From UBA5614 sp963667535 (GTDB taxonomy: Bacteria; Cloacimonadota; Cloacimonadia; Cloacimonadales; Cloacimonadaceae), in NCBI GenBank assembly GCA_963667535.2, contig CAXXDU010000002.1, positions 2,480,001-2,544,000 on the forward strand: DNA of 64,000 nt, in the 5' to 3' direction. A program made the translations under genes and the position numbers. Positions 9,565-17,849 of this stretch are shown in pieces. Below the pieces are notes generated by a model. It ran no database searches, had not been told where the DNA came from, and saw nothing but the letters and a program-made list of their open reading frames with translations. Numbering within the stretch: the stretch's first letter is position 1; every line of letters starts with the position of its first letter.

Positions 9565-10320
9565 TTGACCAGATACGTCATGAAGATAGCCTATGATGGA
9601 ACCAACTATTTCGGTTGGCAGGTTCAGCATCATCAGATAACCATTCAGCGTACTATTGAAAATGCCCTTAGTGAATTCTGCGGCAAGAAAACATCTCTTA
9701 CTGCTTCCGGTCGCACTGATACCGGCGTACATGCCCGGGGACAGTATGCCCATTTTAACTATAAAGGCAGCGCTGACCCTGAACAAATACGCAAAGGAAT
9801 CCGGCGTTATCTGCCCGATGATATCAAGATAATCAAAATCTATCAAACCACACCCGACTTTCATGCCAGATACGATGCTTATGAACGTTGTTACCAATAT
9901 CTGATTGCCAAAGAAGAAACCCCGTTTAACAGATTATACCAGGGCAGTTTCCCGCGTAAAAAGATTAACCTTGAAGCAATGCAGACTGCTGCCCGCTACT
10001 TTCTGGGCGAACATGATTTCAGTTCTTTCAGTAAATTGAATCCCGCAGTTCCAGACCATGTTTGCTCCATCTACCAATCAGATTTTGAAGCTCAGGCCGA
10101 TTACTACATCTATACAATCAGGGCTAACAGATTTCTGCATAATATGGTACGCAGGATTGTCGGCTCTCTGGTCAATATTTCACATCTTGAGCTTGACCCT
10201 GCCATCATCAATCAATGGCTGGAAGAAAAACAGGCTCGACAGACCATCATCTTCCCCGCTCCCCCGCAAGGACTTTATCTGGTTGATGTATTTTATCCCA
10301 AAGACAAACTGCAAATCTGA
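9565..10320 (+). CDS. truA: tRNA pseudouridine(38-40) synthase
   Basis: Converts uridines 38-40 of the tRNA anticodon arm to pseudouridine. At 251 residues it has the usual TruA length. The catalytic aspartate is D52 in GRTDTGVHARGQ, with the N-terminal YDGTNYFGWQ motif and the later FLHNMVRRIVG motif intact. I chose the TTG start at 9565 because AGGATG stands 6-7 bases before it and because the family usually has a few residues before the YDG strand. The next ATG at 9580 would give a protein five residues shorter. It sits 27 bases after the EcfT-like gene. Confidence 0.96.
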   Translation: MTRYVMKIAYDGTNYFGWQVQHHQITIQRTIENALSEFCGKKTSLTASGRTDTGVHARGQYAHFNYKGSADPEQIRKGIRRYLPDDIKIIKIYQTTPDFHARYDAYERCYQYLIAKEETPFNRLYQGSFPRKKINLEAMQTAARYFLGEHDFSSFSKLNPAVPDHVCSIYQSDFEAQADYYIYTIRANRFLHNMVRRIVGSLVNISHLELDPAIINQWLEEKQARQTIIFPAPPQGLYLVDVFYPKDKLQI

Positions 10321-10344
10321 CCCGATACTACATAAGGAGTAGAT

Positions 10345-11589
10345 ATGATTACGGAACACAAGGCTTTATTAAAAGAAACAGCCCTAAAATACTTTCTGAA
10401 ATACGTTCAAATCAACAGCCAATCCAATTCTGACAGTGATACCTTTCCATCTTCAGCAGTACAGATAGAACTGGGAAAAGTTATAGTTGAGGATTTGAAG
10501 GTTATCGGTATAGATAATGCAATTATTGATAAATACGGATTTGTATATGCTGTTCTACCTTGCTCTGATGGAGTTCAAGCCAAACCTATCAGCTTTCTCG
10601 CTCACATGGATACCAGCCCCGCTGAATCAGGTGATAACGTAAAACCTGTCATCCATCCGAATTATCAGGGTGATATAATCTCCTATCCTGATAACAAGGA
10701 ATTGCTTTTGTCTCCTGATGATAGTCCTGAACTGCTCAAATTTATCGGTGAAGACATCATTACTGCCTCCGGTAATACTTTGCTGGGTGCGGATGATAAA
10801 GCAGGTGTCGCAGCCATTATGGCTGCTCTCGAGCTGTATATCAGATACTCTGAGTATAAGCATCCTGAACTGCGGATTGTATTCACTCCCGATGAAGAGA
10901 TTGGACAAGGCGTGGATAAGATAGATATCAATCGCCTGGGAACTGTCGCGTATACCATTGATGGTGGTGAATTGGGTGAACTGGAAGCTGAATGTTTTGA
11001 TGCTTATAGCGCTAAGCTCAGATTTCATGGCATTAATGTCCATCCCGGTAGTGCCAAAAACATCATGGTCAATGCGGCTGCTATTGCTGCCCGTTTCTTT
11101 ACTGATGTACCCGAATGGCAGACTCCTGAGCATACAGAGAAAAAGGAAGGCTTCTTTCACCTGACTGATATAAAAGGCGATGAAAGCGAAGCTCTGCTTA
11201 GCTTCATTATCCGTGACTTTGACCAGTCTAATAACGAAAAGCGGTTAAAGTACCTGGAACAGCTCAAGGAAAGTTATCTGTTGCGTTATCCGGGTCTGAA
11301 GATAGAAGCTGAATTCAAACACTCTTATCAGAATATGTACAATATCCTCAGGCAACATCCTGAGGTGATAGAGAAAGCTGCTCAGGCGATGGAAGATGTG
11401 GGTATCAAAGTATTGAGAAATGCTATCAGAGGCGGTACAGACGGTGCCAGATTATGTTACATGGGTGTTCCCACACCCAATATCTTTTCCGGTGGCGTGA
11501 TGTATCATTCCAAACGGGAATGGATTCCCGTCATCGCCTTACAAAAAGCAGCAGAGACGATTATCAGACTGTCTGAATTATACTGTTGA
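10345..11589 (+). CDS. pepT: Peptidase T (tripeptide aminopeptidase, M20 family)
   Basis: Zinc-dependent cytoplasmic peptidase of 414 residues that removes the N-terminal residue of tripeptides. The metal and catalytic residues of the M20B family are visible: H87 and D89 in AHMDTSPAE, D150 in LGADDKAG, E184-E185 in TPDEEIGQG, D206 in TIDGGELGE, and a C-terminal histidine in MYHSKREWIP. AAGGAG precedes the ATG at a proper distance. It is the last gene of this rightward run and is followed by a hairpin terminator. Together with the M18 aminopeptidase and U32 protein elsewhere in the window it fits peptide-based nutrition. Confidence 0.96.
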   Translation: MITEHKALLKETALKYFLKYVQINSQSNSDSDTFPSSAVQIELGKVIVEDLKVIGIDNAIIDKYGFVYAVLPCSDGVQAKPISFLAHMDTSPAESGDNVKPVIHPNYQGDIISYPDNKELLLSPDDSPELLKFIGEDIITASGNTLLGADDKAGVAAIMAALELYIRYSEYKHPELRIVFTPDEEIGQGVDKIDINRLGTVAYTIDGGELGELEAECFDAYSAKLRFHGINVHPGSAKNIMVNAAAIAARFFTDVPEWQTPEHTEKKEGFFHLTDIKGDESEALLSFIIRDFDQSNNEKRLKYLEQLKESYLLRYPGLKIEAEFKHSYQNMYNILRQHPEVIEKAAQAMEDVGIKVLRNAIRGGTDGARLCYMGVPTPNIFSGGVMYHSKREWIPVIALQKAAETIIRLSELYC

Positions 11590-11630
11590 GTTTATTGAAT
11601 AATGTAATCCAACATTATTAGGTTAAAATG

Positions 11631-11663
11631 AAAAAGCTACAAGCATGATGCCTGTAGCTTTTT
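11631..11663. terminator. Bidirectional hairpin terminator between pepT and tRNA-Leu
   Basis: Perfect 11-bp inverted repeat AAAAAGCTACA / TGTAGCTTTTT with an 11-base loop. The stem ends in A5/T5, so on either strand the hairpin closes with a U-run. It sits 41 bases past the pepT stop and 11 bases past the 3' end of the opposing tRNA gene, so it can serve both. Confidence 0.85.
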
Positions 11664-11674
11664 GTTATAATCTT

Positions 11675-11761
11675 TGGTGCAGAAGGGGGGACTTGAACCC
11701 CCACGCCCGTGAAAGCACAAGATCCTTAGTCTTGCGTGTCTGCCAATTCCACCACTCCTGC
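11675..11761 (-). tRNA. tRNA-Leu, anticodon AAG
   Basis: An 87-base class II tRNA with CCA encoded. The acceptor stem GCAGGAG/CTTCTGC pairs over 7 bp (one G-U), the T-arm is GGGGG-TTCAAGT-CCCCC, and there is a long variable arm with GCTT/GGGC. The anticodon stem is CAAGA/TCTTG around the loop CTAAGGA, which places AAG at positions 34-36 (leucine, codon CUU). An A at position 34 is unusual in bacteria outside tRNA-Arg(ACG); it would probably be converted to inosine. Confidence 0.95.
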
Positions 11762-11810
11762 GTTACCCAAAATTAATTTCTTAAAATACCGGATTCAAAG
11801 TAAGCTGAGC

Positions 11811-12110
11811 TTACTTCTTGATCGGGGCTTCAGTATTGATTTTCTTTTGTAGTTCTGATGCTTTGCTGGTTGTCTTCAGGTTTTTGACCATAAAGGCAAG
11901 ACCAAGACAGGAAATCAGAAAAGCTACTCCCAGGTATTGCGTCCATTTTCTCAGAAAACTCGATGCTCCACTTCCGCCGAAAACGTTCATGGCTGCTCCG
12001 CCTAAGGTAGAATCCAACCCGCCGCCTTTGGAAGACTGGGATAAAATCACAAGCACCAAAGCGATGCAAATCAAAACATGAACAACTAATATTGCAGTGT
12101 ATAATAACAT
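11811..12110 (-). CDS. secG: Preprotein translocase subunit SecG
   Basis: Small membrane subunit of the SecYEG channel that assists protein export. At 99 residues it shows the standard two-helix topology (about 4-24 and 57-76) and the conserved connecting loop with VILSQSSKGGGL and GGSG, followed by a short basic cytoplasmic tail. It stands alone, next to tRNA-Leu, as is common for secG, which often neighbours a tRNA-Leu gene. Confidence 0.96.
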   Translation of the reverse strand: MLLYTAILVVHVLICIALVLVILSQSSKGGGLDSTLGGAAMNVFGGSGASSFLRKWTQYLGVAFLISCLGLAFMVKNLKTTSKASELQKKINTEAPIKK

Positions 12111-12287
12111 TTTTACCTCTATTTAAGTACATATAAGCAAGTTTAGTTCAAAAATCTGTCTACGGTCTTTTTGTCAATTGTTTTTTAGCTGATGAGAGCC
12201 GGAATAACCCTTCATTGTCCTTAAACTGCTCTCCCTCTCAGTTAACAGTATTCCATTGAGACGCTTGAGCCTCTCTTGACCAGGGTA

Positions 12288-13262
12288 TTATTCAATAATG
12301 GTAATTTTCTTAGTTAAAGGGTGAATTTCGTTGTTTACTATTACTTTTGCTTTGAGAATGTATACCCCTGTTTTTAGAGCACTATTGCTTAAATCAATCC
12401 CTGATTTTCCTGAAAAGACCTTATAATCAAAATTATACTCTACCTTTTGCCCTTTGATATTGTAGAGTTCTATAGAAGAGATAAGTGCATTATTCTTAGC
12501 TTCAAGGTTGAGATAATCCTTGCAGGGATTTGGATAGACATTCACAAAGCGGTCCATGCTCAGGTATTCATCTTCATTAGCATTGAGTGAGGAATAATAA
12601 ACCAAAACATACAAAGCATATTCTTCAGCATAGGAACTACCTAATTCAATATAATCTCCCATTTGGTCATAATCTGTTAAAATATCAAATTTAAGCATGA
12701 GTTGGCAATAAACACGATTGCTTTGCATATCACTGATATAGGCATCAGTAATGTTTACTACCCTCCAACCCCTTGTAGAATCAGGGCTGACAATGCCTAC
12801 AGTATCATATATAACTGGGTTAAAATCTTCAGGCTCAAACGTCAAACCATAATCAACATGATAAATATTGCATGGATAGTATATGTTGTTGTACCAAATA
12901 GGAAATATCCATATGTCGTCATTGCCAAAACACGTAAATTGATACACATTAATACTAACACTATCAATAGAATATCCTGATGGAATCTGCTGAACTGGAA
13001 AAGATAAATATCCCCTTAATACGACATCACTATGATACCAAGGGTCATAACCGTCACCGATATCGTGAATATCATTGAATGAGTGTAAAATACCTCCAAC
13101 ATAAGTATTGTTTTGAACTCGATAACCTATTGCTCCTTGCAAGTTGTTTTCAGTCCAGATGGTATCAATGATGGTAGGTTCTTCTGCATAAAGGTACAAG
13201 GAGATGAAAGGAATTACACATAGAAAAACCGGTTTCAATAGTCTCATTAATCGACACATCAT
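12288..13262 (-). CDS. Secreted protein with possible DNRLRE-like domain and C-terminal sorting domain
   Basis: A 324-residue exported protein. The signal peptide has a basic start and a hydrophobic core about 10-24, ending near LYAEE. The middle (about 60-235) has the look of a DNRLRE-type beta-sandwich: GYLSFPVQQIPSGYSIDSV, then GWRVVNITDAYI. This is a weak match made by eye. The C terminus (about 245-324) is a type IX-like sorting domain with VYPNPCKDYL and KTGVYILKAKV. I chose the ATG at 13262 because GAGGAG lies seven bases before it; the frame stays open to a further ATG at 13292, which has no such site. Expected location is the cell surface or medium; role unknown. Confidence 0.75.
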   Translation of the reverse strand: MMCRLMRLLKPVFLCVIPFISLYLYAEEPTIIDTIWTENNLQGAIGYRVQNNTYVGGILHSFNDIHDIGDGYDPWYHSDVVLRGYLSFPVQQIPSGYSIDSVSINVYQFTCFGNDDIWIFPIWYNNIYYPCNIYHVDYGLTFEPEDFNPVIYDTVGIVSPDSTRGWRVVNITDAYISDMQSNRVYCQLMLKFDILTDYDQMGDYIELGSSYAEEYALYVLVYYSSLNANEDEYLSMDRFVNVYPNPCKDYLNLEAKNNALISSIELYNIKGQKVEYNFDYKVFSGKSGIDLSNSALKTGVYILKAKVIVNNEIHPLTKKITIIE

Positions 13263-13432
13263 TGTGCGCTCCTCATTTTTGCAGATGGACAATTCGCCAT
13301 TATCTAATCTATCATCATCATGTTTGTGAATACAAATCTATGTTTATGCATAATTCAATACTTGTCAAGCATTTGATTCACTAAATTCACAATTCTTGGC
13401 TATTAGTCCGGCACGCGATTGACAAACCGACT

Positions 13433-13489
13433 CACAGCGGACAATCAGCGGACAATCAACGGACTTTAGTCCGCTGATTGTCCGCTGTG
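13433..13489. repeat. Intergenic hairpin element 1 (21-bp perfect stem)
   Basis: The arms 13433-13453 and 13469-13489 are perfectly complementary over 21 bp around a 15-base loop. Inside the left arm the unit GCGGACAATCA is repeated in tandem, and the loop carries a further ACGGACT that can pair with the start of the right arm. The same design with different sequence recurs at 13618, 25810 and 58595. Confidence 0.85.
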
Positions 13490-13617
13490 TGTTTGCTTCG
13501 TGTAGCCTGATGAGGCGTGTAGGGGTCTTGTACCTGAGTCTCGGTTGTTTATTTCTCTCTTGCTACTTATTTGTTGCCTCTTGTTCTTAAGATATCCTTA
13601 CATTTTATGCTTCACGC

Positions 13618-13677
13618 AGGAAGTCTTCAGGGAGTCTGCAGGGAGTTTGCAGGGACTCGAGTCCCCGATGACTTCCT
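13618..13677. repeat. Intergenic hairpin element 2 with iterated units
   Basis: The outer stem AGGAAGTC/GACTTCCT joins 13618-13625 to 13670-13677. Inside, the 14-bp palindrome GGGACTCGAGTCCC lies at 13652-13665, and the unit TGCAGGGAGT (with variants) is repeated about three times with an 11-base period at 13627-13658. It is followed 35 bases later by GTCAGTTAA, which also follows element 3. Confidence 0.75.
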
Positions 13678-13931
13678 GAAGATTCTCTTTAGAGTCTTTG
13701 TAAAATCCTCTTGTCAGTTAAGAAATAAACAGGATGTTAACAAGGGATAAGAGAATAGTATTTAGCTTTAGGATATAAGCAGTACTGAATAAGTATGTAG
13801 TTCTCATTTATGCAGGTTGGTAATTATTTATCAATATGTATCTAATAACCGCTACCTGTATAAAGAGGCTGTGTGAAAATACCGAAGGAAGAGCATTGCC
13901 GTATTTGAATTGAGAAATGGCGTTTGTTAGA

Positions 13932-14120
13932 TTCGTTTGGTCACCTGAGGCAGGTAACCTACGTTTCGTAGGGACATGCCTTGTGCTTGTCCGCAAGGGT
14001 ATTTTGCAGTTCGTTTGGTCACCTGAGGCAGGTAACCTACGTTTCGTAGGGACATGCCTTGTGTTTGTCCGCAAGGGTATTTTGCAATTCGTTTGGTCAC
14101 CTGAGGCAGGTAACCTACGT
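13932..14120. repeat. 78-bp tandem repeat, about 2.4 copies
   Basis: Copies begin at 13932, 14010 and 14088; the third stops after 33 bases. The two full copies are nearly identical (differences such as GTGCTTG versus GTGTTTG). Each full unit can fold into consecutive small hairpins: ACCT/AGGT, CCTACG-TTT-CGTAGG and GGACA/TGTCC. There are no unique spacers, so this is not a CRISPR array. The GGACATGCCTTGTG part recurs at 25905. Confidence 0.9.
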
Positions 14121-14251
14121 ATTAAAACAACGTGTCTATGTCACAAAACCGCCTGAAGGCGGGACTACATACGGTGTGGGACTACATACGGTTTGGGTCT
14201 ACATACGGTGCGGAACTGCTAACTGTTAGGTTTATGTGGATTGCTAATAGT

Positions 14252-15250
14252 TTATGTCAATCCCACTATCTTCTGAAGCTGGGCTATCTTCTTCGCTGCC
14301 AGTTCTCTGGCTTTGATGGAGCCTTCCAGCAGTACTTTATCAATATAGGGTTTATCCTGCATAAGCTCATCATACTTAGCTCTCAGAGGTGTAAGGGTTT
14401 GATTGATAACTTCAAACAGCTCTGTCTTGGCGTGTCCCCAACCCATTCCACCGGCAAGGTATCTTTGCCTGAGCGCTTCAACCTGCTCTTGATTGGCAAA
14501 GTGTTTATACAGAGAGAAGATATTGCAGGTATCGGGGTCTTTGGGTTCTTCCAGAGTCTGGGAATTGGTGACTATCTTCATTATCAGCTTCTTGAGTTCC
14601 TTTTCAGGAGCAAAGAGCGGAATGATGTTATTATAGCTTTTGGACATCTTACGTCCGTCTAAACCAACTACGGTCTTAGTCTGTTCAGTAGCAAGCGGAG
14701 CAGGCAGCCGGAAGCCTTCGCATTGATAGATAAAATTAAAGCTTTCCGCAATATCAACCGCCATTTCTATATGCTGAAACTGGTCATTACCGACGGGAAC
14801 ATAGTCTGTATCAAAGAGCAGAATATCGGCAGCCATGAGCACCGGATAGGTAAATAAACCCATATTGACACCATCATCAATATCAGCGCCATCTTCTTTA
14901 TTCTTCTGAATCATAGCTTTATAAGCATGAGCTCTGTTCATCAAACCCTTGGGAGTAAATGCCAGCAATAAAGTCATCAGTTCAAAGGTTTCAGGCACCT
15001 GGGACTGTTTGTAGACAAGCTCTTTGTCGGGATTGAGTCCGCACGCCAGCCAGGCTGCAGCAATCTGGTAAGTATTCTCTCTCAGTTTCTCTGCATCTTT
15101 GATGGCATTAAGAGCATGATAATCAGCGATAAAATAGCGTGCTTCACAGGTTTCCGCCAGTTTCAGAGCAGGTTTAATGGCTCCTATATAATTGCCAAGA
15201 TGGGGTATTCCGGTTGGTTTAATACCGGTCAGGGCTATTTTCTTTTGCAT
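14252..15250 (-). CDS. trpS: Tryptophanyl-tRNA synthetase
   Basis: Charges tRNA-Trp with tryptophan. At 332 residues it matches bacterial TrpRS. The class I signatures are present: the HIGH-like HLGN at 17-20 following TGIKPTGIP, and KMSKS at 201-205. The GNDQFQHIE segment about 154-162 is also typical. It begins directly after the rimO stop with no spacer, so it is the last gene of a leftward operon. Its 3' end borders the repeat region directly, and I see no terminator there. Confidence 0.97.
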   Translation of the reverse strand: MQKKIALTGIKPTGIPHLGNYIGAIKPALKLAETCEARYFIADYHALNAIKDAEKLRENTYQIAAAWLACGLNPDKELVYKQSQVPETFELMTLLLAFTPKGLMNRAHAYKAMIQKNKEDGADIDDGVNMGLFTYPVLMAADILLFDTDYVPVGNDQFQHIEMAVDIAESFNFIYQCEGFRLPAPLATEQTKTVVGLDGRKMSKSYNNIIPLFAPEKELKKLIMKIVTNSQTLEEPKDPDTCNIFSLYKHFANQEQVEALRQRYLAGGMGWGHAKTELFEVINQTLTPLRAKYDELMQDKPYIDKVLLEGSIKARELAAKKIAQLQKIVGLT

Positions 15251-16567
15251 TTAATCCTCAGTTAGTTCAAACTCATATTTGTGGACAATACTGCTCAAGC
15301 TGCCAAAGAGGTCAATATCTATCACATCTTCTATATTGACTTTGACGATATCGCCATAGTCTACATCTACACCTGTAAAGCGCACCAAACCATCAATCTC
15401 AGGCGCATCAAACCAGGCTCTGCCATAGAAATCACCTTCTTCAGGATAGGCTTCTTCTATAACCACCTCAATATCTTTGCCTACGTATTCAGAAAGATAA
15501 TCTTCAGTAAGCGTCCTGTGCAGGGTAAGCAGCTCATTCTTGCGTTTATTAGCAGCAATATCACCAACTTTATCCGGCATTTCAAAGGCAGGAGTTCCGC
15601 CTTCTAAAGAATAGGTAAAAGCGCCGAGGCGCAGGAACTTGTAATCCTGAATAAACTGCATCAGTTCATTGAATTGCGCTCTTGTTTCTCCGGGAAAGCC
15701 TGTAATGAAAGTAGTACGAAAGACAGTATCAGGCATGGCATCCATAAACATATTATATACGTTAATAATGTCATGCTTGGTATAATGTCTGTTCATAGCA
15801 TCCAGGATTTTATCATTACAATGCTGGAGCGGCATTTCAAAAGCATGCACTATCTTAGGCAGAGATGCAATGGTCTGAACCAGTTCTTTACTAATATGAC
15901 CTGGGTGCAGATACATTATGCGTATCCATTCAAATCCGGGTACATCGTGCAGACGCCTGAGTAATTCGGATAGAGCCTGTTTCTTATAAAGGTCTTTGCC
16001 GTAAGCAGAGGTATCCTGAGCGATCACGACCAATTCCTTGGCACCGGTATTGGCAAGATAGGTTGCTTCGCGTACCAGATCTTCATAAGTCTCGCTTTTC
16101 AGCTTTCCTCTGATAGAAGGAATTGTGCAATAGGCACAGTGATTATTACAACCGTCACTAATCTTGAGATAGGAATATGGACCATCGGTCAGGGGATAAC
16201 GGTGGTATGTCTTCAGTTCCAACTTGGAAATGAGTTTTTCAAAAGCTTTATAGTCCTTGATATCAATCCAGGCATCAACTAATGGAAATTGTTTCTGCAC
16301 ATATTGGGGGTGCCGTTTCATGATACAACCTGTTACAATTATTCGCTTAATCTGCCCTTTTACCTTATAATCGCAAACATTCTCCAGGATGGATTTAAGT
16401 TCTGCTACTGCATCACGGATAAAGCTGCAGGTATTAATCAGGATAAAATCCAAATCCTCAAATTCATCTGATTGCTCATAACCATGCTTCGCTGCTATAT
16501 AGCAGAACGTTTCGCTATCCACCAGATTCTTGGGACAGCCCAGGCTCATAATGCCAAAATGTTTCAT
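15251..16567 (-). CDS. rimO: Ribosomal protein S12 methylthiotransferase
   Basis: Radical SAM enzyme that methylthiolates an aspartate of ribosomal protein S12. It is 438 residues long. The N-terminal cluster domain has cysteines 11, 47 and 81; the radical SAM motif CNNHCAYC gives C140, C144 and C147; a C-terminal TRAM domain follows (about 370-435). The opening MSLGCPKNLVDSE is specific for RimO rather than MiaB. The start codon shares one base with the stop of the DUF1015 gene, and trpS follows without a gap. Confidence 0.96.
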   Translation of the reverse strand: MKHFGIMSLGCPKNLVDSETFCYIAAKHGYEQSDEFEDLDFILINTCSFIRDAVAELKSILENVCDYKVKGQIKRIIVTGCIMKRHPQYVQKQFPLVDAWIDIKDYKAFEKLISKLELKTYHRYPLTDGPYSYLKISDGCNNHCAYCTIPSIRGKLKSETYEDLVREATYLANTGAKELVVIAQDTSAYGKDLYKKQALSELLRRLHDVPGFEWIRIMYLHPGHISKELVQTIASLPKIVHAFEMPLQHCNDKILDAMNRHYTKHDIINVYNMFMDAMPDTVFRTTFITGFPGETRAQFNELMQFIQDYKFLRLGAFTYSLEGGTPAFEMPDKVGDIAANKRKNELLTLHRTLTEDYLSEYVGKDIEVVIEEAYPEEGDFYGRAWFDAPEIDGLVRFTGVDVDYGDIVKVNIEDVIDIDLFGSLSSIVHKYEFELTED

Positions 16568-17814
16568 TATTTCAGCAGATGAATGAATAAGCCGGAGCGA
16601 AGCTTGGGTTCAAACCAGGTGGACTTGGGAGGCATGATTTCGCCTGCATCCGCTATATTAATCAGTTCATCCATTGAGGTCGGAAACATGGCAAAAGCTA
16701 CCTTTTCTGTACCGCTGTCCACTCTCTTCTGAAGCTCAGCCAGACCTCGAATCCCGCCTACAAAGTCAATTCTCTTGTCACGGCGTGGGTCTTCTATGCC
16801 CAATATCGGGTGGAGAAGGTTATTCTGCAAAATGGATACATCCAAAGCTTCCACAACATTGGTATTATCCCAACTGCCTTGCCGGGGTTCAAGCTTGTAC
16901 CACATGCCGTCCAGATACATACCATAAGAATGTGTGTGGTCAGGATGATAGGGAGCATTGCCTTTTTCTGCAAAGGTAAATTTCTCTCTTACTTTCTGCA
17001 GGAATTCTTCTTTTGTATTACCATTAAGGTCTTTGACAATCCGGTTATAATCCATAATGTGAAGTTGGTTATCCGGAAAGATTACAGCCATAAAGTAATT
17101 AAATTCCTCATCTCCTGTATAATCAGGATATTGTTCTCTGCGAATGAGACCAACCTTGGCAGCAGAAGCAGTTCTGTGATGACCATCGGCGACATAGAGG
17201 TATTGCATGGCAGCAAAGGCATCCTGGATTATCTTTTCATCATCATCATTATCCATCACCCATAAAGCATGCCCGATACCGTCATCCGAGACAAAGTCAT
17301 ACACAGGCCTGGTATTTGCCATTATCTTATTCACAACATTGTCTATCACCACCTGATGCCTGTAAGTAAAGAATACAGGTGATGAATGAGCATCGCAGGT
17401 ATCTACGTGTTTAATCCTGTCTGCTTCTTTGTCAGCACGGGTAAGCTCATGCTTCTTAATAATTCCGGCATTGTATTCATCAACAGAAGTCAATCCGACT
17501 AAACCAACCTGTGGTCTGCCATCCATTGTCTGTTTGTAAATATAAAAAGCAGGCTTGGTATCCTGAAACATCTGCTTGTTTTGAAGATAGTTATAGAGGT
17601 TTTCTTTGGCTTTGGCATAGACTTTTTCATCATATAAGCTAATCTCAGGTGGTAAATCTACTTCAGGTTTTTCCACATGAATATAACTCAGGGGATGTTT
17701 CTTAACTTCGATTCTGGCTTCGTCAGAATTCATAACATCATAGGGTAATGATGCTATTTGCGAAGCGTATTCCGGATAGGGGCGTACGGCTTTGAAAGGC
17801 TTAAATACTGCCAT
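16567..17814 (-). CDS. DUF1015 family protein
   Basis: A 415-residue cytoplasmic protein of the DUF1015 family. It is recognised by the opening FKPFKAVRP, SLPYDVMN, the IKKHELTRADKEADRI segment and the YVADGHHRTASA motif about residues 204-215. Archaeal relatives include the ADP-dependent serine kinase SerK; bacterial members are mostly uncharacterised, so serine phosphorylation is only a possibility here. It lies between an M18 aminopeptidase (35 bases upstream) and rimO (one-base overlap) in a leftward operon. Confidence 0.88.
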   Translation of the reverse strand: MAVFKPFKAVRPYPEYASQIASLPYDVMNSDEARIEVKKHPLSYIHVEKPEVDLPPEISLYDEKVYAKAKENLYNYLQNKQMFQDTKPAFYIYKQTMDGRPQVGLVGLTSVDEYNAGIIKKHELTRADKEADRIKHVDTCDAHSSPVFFTYRHQVVIDNVVNKIMANTRPVYDFVSDDGIGHALWVMDNDDDEKIIQDAFAAMQYLYVADGHHRTASAAKVGLIRREQYPDYTGDEEFNYFMAVIFPDNQLHIMDYNRIVKDLNGNTKEEFLQKVREKFTFAEKGNAPYHPDHTHSYGMYLDGMWYKLEPRQGSWDNTNVVEALDVSILQNNLLHPILGIEDPRRDKRIDFVGGIRGLAELQKRVDSGTEKVAFAMFPTSMDELINIADAGEIMPPKSTWFEPKLRSGLFIHLLK

Positions 17815-17849
17815 TGTGTCTCTCCTAATGTGTTCTTTATTTTATTTGA

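Larger units (their letters stand above)
13263..14251. other. Gene-free, repeat-rich intergenic region (989 bp)
   Basis: No convincing gene. It holds two large hairpins (13433-13489 and 13618-13677) and a 78-bp tandem array (13932-14120), annotated separately. Open frames across 13808-14156 exist only because the tandem period is a multiple of three; they lack ribosome-binding sites and recognisable domains. The array is followed at 14144-14212 by a short run of phrases around 'ACTACATACGGT'. It separates two leftward transcription units. Confidence 0.7.

Noticed and set aside
13262..13292. Upstream ATG at 13292 for the secreted protein gene
   Set aside because: GAGGAG lies before 13262 only, and the signal peptide fits that start.
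13932..14120. Possible CRISPR array
   Set aside because: Units are contiguous, too long, and have no unique spacers; no cas genes are present.
13808..14156. Open frames on both strands across the tandem repeat
   Set aside because: They arise because the 78-base period is divisible by three; no ribosome-binding site, domain or independent start.
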